This document shows, piece after piece, positions 30,983-42,231 of a stretch of DNA of 64,000 bases. The stretch spans positions 237,368 to 301,367 of the forward strand of contig MNCI01028318.1 in NCBI GenBank assembly GCA_015680685.1, read 5' to 3'. The number at the start of each line of letters is the position of its first letter. Positions within the stretch are counted from its first letter, which is position 1. The notes below the pieces were generated by a model that saw only the letters and a list, made by a program, of their open reading frames with translations, searched no databases and was not told the origin of the DNA. A program made the translations under genes and the position numbers. The stretch is from Gnetum montanum (taxonomy: Eukaryota > Streptophyta > Gnetopsida > Gnetales > Gnetaceae).

Positions 30983-33900
30983 ATGACTTCTTCTCATAAG
31001 GTTAACTCACCTAAGGATAACACAGAAGACATTCAGCATCATACACATAACTTAGAATAGCCAAGTCCTAAACAGTATACGATAACTTATACTCATCCCG
31101 ATGAGTATATCCCTGATTATACTTTTACCCTTCATTAGGATGAACAGTTGCGCTGGAGAGATTTTTTTGGTAATATAGTTTTACCACCAAATCGATCTGT
31201 TCTGCACATGATTTTCCATGCCTTGGCACAGATTGGCATGCAGGACTTATTCGCTGAATACGTTGCTGGAAGATATCATGTAAGGGATTATCATCCCACC
31301 ACTGCCCAATGTATTCGGGACGAAAGGTAGGAGAGCCAACATTCATTGTTGAAGGGCAAGGTCCCCCATGTCCTTAGTGAAATAGGAGACGAGGAACCCC
31401 TCACAATGGGTTTCTTAGAAAACGATGTTCCTCCTCCTCACAATAGTGAAGAGGTTAGGCATCAGGGCCTTCGATCAACTGTACATGCTATAGGCTCTGA
31501 TCCCCATGAGCACGAACTGTTCACGGCAGGAACAACCACTCACACTAAGGACGGACACTTAGATTGTTACAACGATCTTGGCCAAAGCAGCCGAAGAGAA
31601 GGTAAGAAACATCGCCATGATGATGGATCCCCTTCCTGTTCTCCTTCATCTCACCATTCACACTCTCCTTCCACATCTGGGCACAGCCATCGTGAACATA
31701 AAGGGGAGGATAAAAGTAAAGAAGATGAAAGACCTTGACAGGAAGGTCGAGAGGAGTTAGGACAAGGGCAAGGATGTAGGGAGAGTAGGGAACCATGACA
31801 AAGACATCACAGACATCATGAAAGAGATGATCATGACGAACCCCTACTTGCAACCTAAAGCATGCTCGATATCATAGAGGCAGTTAGGATCCCCACAAGG
31901 CATCTAAAAGACAATAGGATCAAGCATTTAGACATAAATAATATCCCACGTTTTGAAGGGGGATACAACGCTAATCCTCAACATCATTTATAGGCATTCC
32001 ATGATGCTTGTACCTTGCAAAATATCGACAATGAGTGGCAGAAGCTTAAGTTGTTCCCAAGGACACTCACTAAAGAAGCAGAGAGCTAGTACCAGTCCTT
32101 AGAATCAGAAACCATTAGGAGGTGGAGTACGATCCTTGAACTGTTCAACAACAAATATCAAATGTACTCCAGAGTGTCCAACTTGAGTAAGTAGATCCAA
32201 GGCTAGAAACAAGGTGCTTATGAACCCTTGGATGCTTCCATGGACCATTACTATACACTGCTACATCATTACCTAGGCCATGGGTATGCTAAGAGGGATC
32301 AACTTCACCACATCCTAGATGGGCTAAGGAATGAAACAAGAAGAACTCTTGGTACTTACGCCCAAGGGAGACTTTCCCAACTAAGAGCCCATGAAGTTGA
32401 AATTTTGTTGGAACAAGTAGTGCAAGAAGAGGGTGAGCTATGTAAGAGGGAAAGTGTAGAAGAATATAACCGTGATCCCTCGCTTTGCAAGAAAGGAATG
32501 AAATTCTGTGATGAGGAGGATGAGTCACCACTCGAAGAGTTGGTGAATTGGAAAACCATGCCGATCCAAAAGTTAACAACCGAGGTATCGGCTAAGGTAT
32601 ACCAAATGTGGGATTCCTTAGACTCAAGAATAGAAATAGTCTAAAAAATCATAGAAGAGTATAAGGTAGAACAAGGTAGTGAAAAAGGAAAAACCAAGCG
32701 GAGAAACTTAAGCCCTGCACATAATAAGGGTAAGGGGAAAATTCCTATCTTTGATGAGGCTGTGAACTCTAATTCAAACAATGATAGTGGATGTGAGGTC
32801 TACTACTATGACCATCCTAAGGGATGTTGCCCAATTATCTCACATCTGCAGGAGTCTAGGGTGTATGAATTAAATCAAAGACTTAATCAATGGCAAACAC
32901 CCTGAAGGTTACCTTATTTACAAGGTAACCCAAGGCAGTTCCACCAACCCTTGACATATTTTCCAAGTGGAACACCTCCACAGCCCGTTGGACAACACCA
33001 GCAGTGGCAATACCCAGAATCGTGGGGGATGCCACCGCCAACACATCAATACCCTTACTAGCAACCTGATCCTTATGATTATTATGTGCAGTAGCTAGTT
33101 TCTCCAGGTGACTCTATGGGTCACACTACTCCTCAACATCACTACCAATTTTGGGAGTACTTCAGGAGGACTCCTTCTCCTCCGGGAGATATCTCACATT
33201 TAGTCCATCCTCTAACTCCACCCGCACCTCTTCCACCTGTAGTTCCCATACAACCTATTCCAACAATGCAAGGGGAATTACCTACCTAACTACAGCAATG
33301 TAACACCGCGAGAGCTGTAAATATTCAGCATGTAAATATCCAACCAGGTGCCAGTTCTGACGACAACTGTACAAAGAAGAGACCCTTTTTCAGAACTAGG
33401 AGCCCAGATAAACTCTCTTAACAACAAGCGAATGGGTACATGTATAGGCCTCTAACCACTAATGCTTCAGAGAACCCTTCAGTCCAACAGAGCGTAACGC
33501 ATACAGTTATGTTAACACATATCATAACTGACTAGATCAAGGTAGGCCACCTTCCCAAGAAACTAACTGACCCTGGAAGTCCCTTTATTTATTTGCAAAT
33601 CACTGAAAATGCACCACATCGGGCTCTTCTTGACTCAAGTTCCAAAGTCAACTTAATTTCGCAAAAGATGTATCACACCTGGAACCTACCACAACTTAAG
33701 AAGACTAACATACAACTAGAGCTGGCAGACCAGTCCATCACCATTCCCTTAGGATTGGTGGAGGATGTTATTACCATTGTGTGTGGTTGGTCCTACCCAA
33801 CTGACTTTCTGGTGATCGAAGTTAACAACAATGAAGGTGAATTCCCAATTATAATGGGAAGGTCATGGATAAGCACAGTAGATGCATGCGTTAGGATTCG

Positions 33901-34138
33901 CGATCCTTCCTTGGAAATCTCTAATATAAACATATGTGGAAAGATTGAGAAGAGGATAGTTCCATGCATCACATACAATGATTCATCGGGTGATGACATG
34001 GAGGAAATGTCTCCATGTAATAGGTGTGCCCAGGAAACTTTGCAACAAAGATGCCTGTATGTAGCAACCACACAAGAAGTAGTACACACCCCGTGGTTGA
34101 CAACTACTCATAGGAGCAGGCAAACATGCATGGAATGA
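30983..34138 (+). pseudogene. gag-pro: gag-protease frame of element A
   Basis: One frame of about 1,050 codons with several in-frame stops and no evident frameshift, so Gag and protease were probably translated as one polyprotein. Parts: an MTSSHKVNSP-type N-terminus; a His/Ser-rich tract (31500-31730); the Gag core and NETRRTLGTYAQGRL block (32330-32390); a degenerate knuckle (YYYDHPKGCCP, about 32805-32835); a Pro/Gln/Tyr-rich tract (32880-33300); and an aspartic protease with ALLDSSSKVNLIS (33617-33655), the expected active-site position with an altered D-T/S-G triad. FPIIMGRSWI (about 33843) matches the C-terminal protease motif. RT does not follow. A 63-bp assembly duplicate touches the 3' end (34119-34245). 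Confidence 0.85.
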
Positions 34139-34245
34139 ACTAAGGAAACTCATGCCAACAACCATGGCATAGACACATTGGNGGCAAACATGCATGGAAT
34201 GAACTAAGGAAACTCATGCCAAAAACCATGGCATAGACACATTGG
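34119..34245. other. 63-bp direct duplicate around a single N
   Basis: 34119-34181 and 34183-34245 are the same but for one base; N at 34182. Probable unmerged contig overlap. Confidence 0.85.
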
Positions 34246-36375
34246 AATGTGAGCATCGCCAACTTCCACCCCTCAACTTAAGATCATCAATTGGGAGAAG
34301 TTGGGAACTTCTTAAAAATTTAAATAGACACTCACTATTTCAGATCTCTCCCTTACAACTTAGTCATGGGGGAGACGGCCACCTATGCTAATCATATGGG
34401 GCCCTCAGTTCTTTTTCAACTTTTGTTTTACACATTTTTGTTTTGCAAACTTTTTATTTTACAACTTTCTTTAACTTTTATTGTTTTTTTTTTACAAATT
34501 TCTTTAACTTTTCTTATTTTTATTTTACACCATAATTATACTTTTCTATTTTGTGTGTGTGTGTGTATCCACCCTATAAGTTCGTCACCCAATAAGTGTT
34601 TAGGTTGATGGGATGAACTATTTTTCATTAATTGCTAACGTTTGGTTTTTACCTTTAAGTTACAATGTTGATACTAAGGTATGTTTCTTTTGATATGGCA
34701 GACAATGAGATCACTTCATCCATCCGTCCACCAATCTCTATGGTTTTTCTTGGCTTGGAAGTGTACAGTTCCCTTCTAATAAGAACTTTAACGAATCAGT
34801 GACTAGGTATTTCTCAAACTAAGGAATGACTCAAGGATTGCAAAGGGTGTGACTTCAAAGGAACTTGATGCTTTTGTGTTCGTCATTCTCTTGGGTTCTT
34901 GGATGTTTTCTTCTTGAGTTTTCTTACCATTCTGATGTTACCCAATTATCGGAAGTTGAGAAAATAAAAATAATAAGTCTTTGCATGGTGTGGTCCCCAT
35001 GCATAAAAATACAAAACAAAACAAAACAAAACCAAAGTGAGGATTCAAAGCACATCCCTTAGACGAAATAAAATTTGGGCTACAAGCACTGGTTATGGAA
35101 CCAAAGTGTTCCCTCTAACTAAGGCCCTTCTCGCTTCCCATTATCTCCTTTGTTTCTTCGGAATGGTGGTAACCCTTCAAAGATGCATCCTCATTATCCA
35201 AGTGGATGGTTTAACCAGATGCATTGATGCGAAGTCAATGGAAGTGGTTGGTTTGAGCCTGGAGTTGGAATGCGATTTGCCAAGTCATATTAACCATAAC
35301 ACACACACGGGGCTGTACACCTCCTTGTCCTTGGGCTTCCATTCCATCCTCTTCTTTCTATCCTTCTCTCCATTGTTCACCTCATTGCCAGTGGTGTCAT
35401 TAGTGTATATATTTTAGTTGATGCACTATTTTCTTTTCGGTAAATTCTTGCGGTTAAGACTTTAAGTCTTATTTCAAAAGACATTCCCAGAGCCTATGGA
35501 CTCTTTGAATGTGGGTTTGTTAGGGCATTAATGGCATGAGCCTGCTTTGGGGAGGACCCACTAACATACCTATTTGGAACATTAGTTAACTTCTTTTCCT
35601 TATTATTTTTGCAATTAATTTTATTTTCGCTCATTTCCACATTGACATCCCTTTCATCGATGTCATAGTTGTCCCTNTTCATTTCCACATTGACATCCCT
35701 TTCATCGATGTCATAGTTGTCCCTTTTTACCTATCTTTCTTACTCCTTTTCTTTCTCCATTCTAACGCTACCGGAGGTTCGCGATTAGTCATGGGGGTAC
35801 GGGGCCTAATTTTTTGATTTTTCTCCTAAGCCCTGAATTTTTTCATTTCTCTTCCTAACCCCTACATCTTCGGTAGCCATCATCTACATCTTCCCAGGTC
35901 CATATCAGCCATACCACAACCTATCCAGTGAGTTTACACCGAAGCAATGTATTATTTACTTAATGATTCAATTACCCTTGCTAATATATGATTGTGTTGT
36001 GTGTGAAGATGGCAATAATACAACAACAGAATGGATCTGGAGCAAACACTTGGAATGGAGCAATGCTGAAGCAGCTATGCAAGGAGCAAGATTGATGATG
36101 CACTTATGGATGGACAATGGAAGATGCAATCTAGGCGTTGGCACAGCAAGACTCTTCTCTCTTCTTCTCTTCTCTTCTCTCTCCTCTTTTTTCTCAGCTA
36201 CCAATTGTGGCCTGATGTCATTGTAATAAGGTGTTCATCCTTGTTGTCATGAACACCAGTTTTGTCAAGTCTTGTAATAATGATCCGTTCACATGTCATC
36301 CCATTAGTTCCATTCCCCTCAATAATTCCATACCTACTTGCTATTATTGTAAGGAACTCAACGACGAGTTTTCAT
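34246..36375 (+). other. Noncoding 3' spacer of element A
   Basis: A PPT-like CTTAGTCATGGGGGA near 34350 is followed by a T-rich stretch, a (GT)n run at 34551-34567, and segments that align by eye with 53200-54860 of element D (for example CCCAGAGCCTA...GACTCTTTG near 35487, and GTGTGAAGATGGCA-like near 36000). A second TTAGTCATGGGGGTA occurs at about 35787. No ORF of note. Confidence 0.65.
35631..35724. other. 46-bp direct duplicate around a single N
   Basis: 35631-35676 and 35679-35724 are the same; N at 35677. Probable unmerged contig overlap. Confidence 0.85.
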
Positions 36376-36390
36376 TCAGTCATGGGGGTA
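36376..36390 (+). promoter_or_regulatory. Polypurine tract of element A
   Basis: CAGTCATGGGGGTA directly abuts the 3' LTR. Confidence 0.75.
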
Positions 36391-37384
36391 TGATAAGACA
36401 CAAATTTCACAAGCCGCGATATCGCGTATGTGATATCGCATCCCCTGCGATATCGCGTACACGATATCGCGGTGCGCTGCCAAATCTATAAATAAGAGGT
36501 GGCACTCNTGTACACGATATCGCGGTGCGCTACCAAATCTATAAATAAGAGGTGGCACTCCCCTCATTTCAGATGCTAGGCATAAAGTAACAAAGCTCTA
36601 GTAGATTGATCATCCCAGAGATAGAATATTTTCCATGTGTCCGTAGTAGGAGTCCCCCAAGTGAACAGTTTTTTATTCGAGTAGCTTTGTACCTGAACAC
36701 AAGTTGTGTACGGCAATAAAGACAAGCTTTGTGGATAAACCTTCCAGTTCATGGATAGGTTTAATTAATGTTATTTACTACTTTCCTAGTAATGCGACAT
36801 GAGTACGACTTGGTTACGAGCATTGACGAATGTGTACAGCTAGCCAAGGAATCGGCTACTCATCGCGATTAGATTCTCTCACCCTTACCTCCTAGAGCGT
36901 GGGACAAGTACGACTTGATTACGAGTATCTACGGATGTGTATGGCTAGTCAAGGAATCGGCTGCTTGTCACACTTAGGTTAGTTAAGTGCCTCAGTACGA
37001 CCTCTTTGAGCACATCTGTTATGTGTGGTAATCCTAGTAACAATTAGCATTTGGTAGCCAAAGTTGCACAGTTCAGGGTGTGTATGGAAAGTGGGAACGG
37101 ATGTTGATGCTAGGACTTAGCACTGTACTTAGAATTAGTTTTAGTCCCTCAACCCTTCACCGTTTACCATAGGAGATAAACCAGAAAATACCAAAAAAAT
37201 CATATACCTCGGACTTACTTAACCATACACCGTGATAACAACAAGTAAGTCTGGGAAGACAACGATTAATTAACCCCAAGTGTTCCTTGCAGCGTTTAGG
37301 CATTTAGTCTGCAAAGTTTGACTAGATTGCGTGTGCTACGCTCGTTTTGTATGGTTGAGTGTAGGGGTACCTCACCACTCATCA
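36391..37384 (+). mobile_element. 3' LTR of element A
   Basis: Starts TGATAA (one change from TGATGA) and ends TCATCA. It holds GATATC iterons at 36416-36474 (spacings about 14, 17 and 14 nt) and TATAAATAA at 36487-36495. The second TATA block (36540-36548) belongs to the assembly duplicate, so the true length is about 940 bp. Confidence 0.9.
36457..36560. other. 51-bp direct duplicate around a single N in the 3' LTR
   Basis: 36457-36507 and 36510-36560 match but for one base; N at 36508. The 5' LTR has the block once, which supports an assembly origin. Confidence 0.88.
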
Positions 37385-37389
37385 TCAAT
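37385..37389. repeat. Target-site duplication TCAAT (element A, right)
   Basis: Matches 29908-29912. Confidence 0.85.
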
Positions 37390-38879
37390 GAAGCATGTAG
37401 CCTAGTTTTTATGTGTCAATGAGGATTTTAGCAAAGATTGTAGTAAGGGTTTGATCCATTCGTGAGGTTGTAGTAAGGGGATCTAAGAGAATAATATGTC
37501 TAAATGTACTACATTTGTAACTCTTGATGCAAATATTTTAAATTAGATAGTAATGTAAATAAATAGTGACAGGTATACATTCATAATTCTCTAGTTGAAT
37601 GGTTGGATTATATATTTATAGCTATATAGATGAAGAATATTTGATATAGCTAGGGCTCCTCATTACCTTTTTGAAGGTTTTCTTATCATTTATGGCTTTC
37701 TCAATGTCGAACTAAGAAAGAAGGCAACTCATTTTTTAGAAAGACAAACAAGTACCTTGATGCTAACTGGCTTTCTCATCCCTAGGCTTTAGGATGCAAT
37801 GTGTAGAATAAGAAATATTTTTTGAGATGAGGATATTATTATTTCTCTATAACAAAAGTGGATTTTAATTATGATATATAAGTTTTTCACATTTTCAATG
37901 TGGCTAAAAGGATTTCTTGTGTGGTGAAAATTTGATCCATATCCTACAAATCTTAAAATACATATTTATATAAATGTCAAAGAAATGATGGATCTAAAAG
38001 TAAATTGGTACAATCCTTATGTCTTACACTTTCAAACTATAAGGAGAAGTTAATAGATGGATTCTCAAATCTTAGTCTTCTACAATAGAACCTACTATAC
38101 TTTGGAACATTCAAACCTAGTTTGAAGTAGAGAAAGATCAAGATGATTTTCTAGTTTTAATAGTAAAGACACAACCATTCAAAGAGGCTAGGCCTTCACT
38201 CATCTATCAACCCTCTTAGGACTCCACTTAGTGATATGAGCACTACAGCTCTAGGTAATGATCCTTTTTAGTAGTAGAGGCAACACTTATACTATTGTGA
38301 CCAATCCCATTGGACAAGCCACAACTAATAAATATTAACCAAAAGACATGACTAAGAATTAATTATGAGCAACTTCCACATACTATTATGCGTTTTAATC
38401 TATTGGATAATGGCATAGATGATCCTTATCCTCCATGCCAAAATGAATATCATTTGCTATAATGTGAGGGTTACAACAACCCCTTACCTTAAGAAACCAT
38501 TTAACATTGGTGTTCTTCTAAAATTTCTAATAAAATGTGCATTTTAGAAAAAAAATAAAAAATGAAGTATTTTTTATGAAGAAAAATCTTCGGTAAGATG
38601 GGATATCTTTTCCATGTAGTACAAGGTTGATTTAGCAGAATTTGAATATTTTAGCATAGATAATTTAATGTACATCTAATTTTTAAAAATGCTAATATGT
38701 TAGCTATTGAGATAAATGAGAAATAGATGTTGTTAATGTTTATGGCTCAGTGAGGCTACAATGAAAGAAAGCATTCTGGTAGAACTTTTGTAATATTTGT
38801 ACTTCTATAAATAAATTGTTATGTGTTTTGGAAGATTTTAATATCATTTTACAAACTTTAAAGAAAATTAAGGATGAAA
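37390..38879. other. Minisatellite remainder, then AT-rich sequence
   Basis: 37390-37480 continues the minisatellite interrupted by element A. The rest has no clear coding signal; the last few hundred bases may be decayed L1 sequence. Confidence 0.4.
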
Positions 38880-39560
38880 GAACTTAGAATGTAGGTAATG
38901 AGATTTTTGCAATTCTAATTTATTGCTTAGGTTTTATGGAACTTCTATAGTTTCAAGATGAGTATACTTGGATAAACATAAGGCACATAAAGATTATATT
39001 TATTGCAAGTTAGATTGCATTATGATGATAGTTGGCTTAATATATTTCCATGTGCAAAACCTGAAAGACTAATTGGGACCTCTTCTAATCATTGGCCTCT
39101 ACCTTTTTGGATAGAATAATTACAACGACTGAATCCTATTTTTAAATAGAATACAACTATAATGGCTTTCCAAATATGCATAAGATTGCAAAAAAAATAA
39201 TGCTAATTTACTATGCAAGGTACTATTCAATGCAAGGTTTTGCAGAAATTCCAAATTTTGAGACAAGAGATCCTTAGAAGCAACTTAATCCTTCAAATTG
39301 AAAGCAAATAAAACATGAGTATTTGTAAAATATTCAAGAAGCCCAAATACATTTTAATGAGAAAGGTTGAACATACAAGTGGTCAGAAATGGAGATGAAC
39401 TATCTTCAAGAATATTATGACATTCAACATCAAGTACGATAAATTGGTGGCAAAGATCTCAAATAAACTAGATTACTTTTGGGAATGAGGGTTCCATATT
39501 TTCTCATATGCATGCTTCACTACAACATAAGGAAAAATTTCATATCAGCCTTATGAAACA

Positions 39561-39565
39561 AGAAT
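39561..39565. repeat. Target-site duplication AGAAT (solo LTR, left)
   Basis: Matches 40396-40400. Confidence 0.8.
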
Positions 39566-40395
39566 TGATGAGAACGGTTACTCGAGTGATTTATTCTAAT
39601 TATTAGAGTGGCAGTTTCTCTAAAATTATATTGGCAGTTTTTCTAATTATTAGAGTAGTTTCTCCCAAGCTTATAAATAAAGTTCCCAAGTGCACAATTT
39701 GGAGATGAAGTCTCTCAAGGGAAGTCTTTTAGAAGTCTTTTAGGAGTCAAGTTAGAGTATTTTCCAAGTTCTCGCAGTAGGAGGTCTAAGTGTGGACAGA
39801 TCTTTATTTGAGCATTGTGTACATGAGCACACCTTGTGTATGGCAATAAATATGAGCTCTTGGATTCATCCTTGAAGCACTTGAGATTTGCTTTCTTGAT
39901 CATTTCTTTTATTTTATTTTCTTCTACATTTATTTTATTTTATGCACTTTACGTTTTTGTTATTAGCACACACAGTACGATCACTTCGAGCATGCTTGTA
40001 ATACTTGGTAACCCAGTAACAATTAGTGTTTGGTAATCCCAGTAGTGTTGCACTAGTTTAGGATTTGTATGGAAAGTGAGAACAAATACTGGTGTTAGGA
40101 TTAGTTTAAAGCCTAGTTAATCAGTAGTTATGTTAAATTAGTCACTTAGTTATCTCTCTTTCTCCTCCCTTATTAGCAGTAGGACATAAAAACATAAAAG
40201 CTATAAAAATCATATGGCTCAAGCTTACTTAACCATACAATCATGACTACAAGTAATTTTGGGAAGACAATGATCAACCAACTTGTCCTTGTTCCACAAG
40301 GGCACATAAGCACTTAGTCCTTGGAATTTAACTGGATTGTGCGTGAAATGCTTGTATTCATATGGTTGAGCATAGGCGTACCTTGTCGCTCATTA
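39566..40395 (+). mobile_element. Solo LTR of a related gypsy family
   Basis: 830 bp from TGATGA to TCATTA, flanked by AGAAT duplications, with no internal region. The R-U5 half (39790-40390) aligns by eye with the LTRs of element D (CTTTATTTGAGCATTGTGTA, GGCAATAAA, CATACAATCATG). The U3 half is different. A solo LTR implies recombination between two LTRs after insertion into the L1. Confidence 0.88.
39594..39680 (+). promoter_or_regulatory. Solo LTR promoter: CTAATTATTAG iterons and TATA box
   Basis: Three units of about 24 bp (39594, 39617, 39641), two of them with TTCTAATTATTAGAGT, precede TATAAATAA at 39672-39680. Layout as in the other LTRs, sequence unrelated. Confidence 0.65.
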
Positions 40396-40400
40396 AGAAT
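40396..40400. repeat. Target-site duplication AGAAT (solo LTR, right)
   Basis: Matches 39561-39565. Confidence 0.8.
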
Positions 40401-41110
40401 GAAGACTTAGTACATGAAGTGGCTGGTATTATAGCAATTATTATTCAATTTTATAAATATTTTTTAACTTAAATTACACTTCACATAAGCAAGATATGGA
40501 GAAAATTATACTAAGCATTGATCATTATTTATCACATGAGGATATCCTATTATTCAACTAATCTCCTACTACAAAGGAAATGCAAACAATGGTTTTCTTT
40601 ATGGATTTCTAAAAAGCTCCAATTATGGATGCTTTTTCATTTGGTTTTTATAAATAGTTTTGGAAGATTATTCAAAAGGATATTTATAATGTTATATTTG
40701 AATTTTGAAGAACTAGGAGGATCAAATCAAAATGGAATGTACTTGGATGGTTTTACTATAAAAAAGAATGATATTGATTATAAAGATTATTAGCCTATCA
40801 GCTTGTGTACTTCTTTCTATGAAATTTTTTCAACACTTATAATGCTTTAATTACAAAAGATGGCACCTCCTTTCATTACTAAAGAATAAGCTATTTTTGT
40901 AAAAGGGAGATAGATCTTAGATCAAGTGTTTCTAGTGAAAGAGATTATTTATTTAACTTATTTGTGAAAAGAGCCTAGGGTTGCATTAAAGCTTGATATT
41001 TAAAAAGTATATGATATAATCAATTATAGCTACATGAGAGCTGTGCTATAGAAAATGACCTTTCCTAATCATTGGATATAAATGATTTATTAAGTTTTGT
41101 GATCAAGAAG

Positions 41111-42231
41111 GCCACAAGGTCCAAGGGAATAAATAAAAACTCATGTTAATGTAAATTAATATAAAATAATTAATGTTTGATAACATCATGAATTTTTAGA
41201 CATCATGGTATTGATTATAATACATTATGTGTAAATCGGAAGACAAAAAATATATTCAAAGACATTTAGCCAAGTAACTAGTCAATCCCTCATATATTTA
41301 ATGTACATGTCTTGAACAAGTATATATGGTTATGAAAAAACCATCATGTCGATTAGAGAAATAGATATAATAATTATTCAATAACATATTAACAAGTATT
41401 TAGAGAAATAACTAATTATTACATGTGAAATAACAAACATCATTGTGACAATGTAAACATGAGTTTAGGATGTCACCCAATATAGAGCTTATTTTAAATG
41501 TTAAACTTGATAGAACATATCAAATTCTTAACACCATCCCTCAAGCTTAACATTGAAAATTTTAATGTACTTCACTATTTAATTACCATTCTATGAATTA
41601 ACAGCAAATGATTAACAAACAAAGGATATCATTCTAGCTTTTCACATTACAAAAAAAAAAAATCGACTTTTTTTCATTACCGATGGTTGTGGAGTACTAA
41701 GCTCTAATAGAAATTCCTTATAGATAATCATTTCAAATGAGTATCATTTGGCTTAAGAAAAATACTAATGACAGTGAGAAATTTCTTTTCCTAGAACCAT
41801 ATTATAAATTATTTTGACCTTAAAGTTCCTTTGAAATATAAGAAAGAATAACTAGAGACATGAGAGATATTATCTCTTTCTAAATATATTATAAGGAAAA
41901 TATAAATCATCTAGAAAGAAAATATGCTTGTCATAAAAATTCAATAACATTTTAACTTCACCCTAAACTGCAAAAGTATTAAACATAATAAGACAAAAGT
42001 AAGAGAGTTTTAAAGCATCCTCATTTAGTAAAAGAGTCTATACTTGCATTCAAAAAATTGTAAAAAACACTAGTTGATGACTCTTCCTTGGCTTGGGAGT
42101 TATATCTTTCATTTTAGATTTAGATGGTAATAATTCACTTGACAATGATGGTGACACTAGAACGAGGACTTAAGGATTTTTAATCTAAATTGGACTTCTT
42201 GAAGAAATTTTATTTCACTTCATTATACAAC
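41111..42231. other. Very AT-rich, no feature recognised
   Basis: No coding, LTR or RNA signal could be supported. Confidence 0.5.

Larger units (their letters stand above)
29913..37384 (+). mobile_element. Element A: gypsy-type LTR element with gag-protease only
   Basis: A complete but non-autonomous element with TGATGA/TCATCA termini and the 5-bp duplication TCAAT. Order: 5' LTR (29913-30841), PBS, gag-protease frame (30983-34138), noncoding spacer, PPT (36376-36390), 3' LTR (36391-37384). RT, RNase H and integrase are absent. Compared by eye with element D, one deletion of about 2.9 kb runs from just after the protease to the PPT-like motif after pol (A breakpoint about 34310-34340). There is no accessory ORF and no internal iteron block. 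Confidence 0.92.
38880..41110 (+). pseudogene. L1-type LINE ORF2 remnant (endonuclease end and RT start)
   Basis: Plus strand, interrupted by a solo LTR. At 39030-39105 a WLNIFPCAKPERLIGTSSNH-like string matches the C-terminal part of plant L1 endonuclease domains (W...FP.A......SSDH). After the LTR, 40610-40700 resembles the KAPGPDGF...FYK.FW segment. From 40795 on come PISLCTSFYEI, then an FVKGR-I-LDQ string, EIIYL and a KLDI-K-VYD string, matching RT blocks 1-3. The catalytic FADD box and everything after are not seen. Several stops per domain show it is old. Confidence 0.7.

Noticed and set aside
36540-36548. Second TATA box in the 3' LTR of element A
   Set aside because: Part of the 51-bp duplicate around a single N; the 5' LTR has only one.
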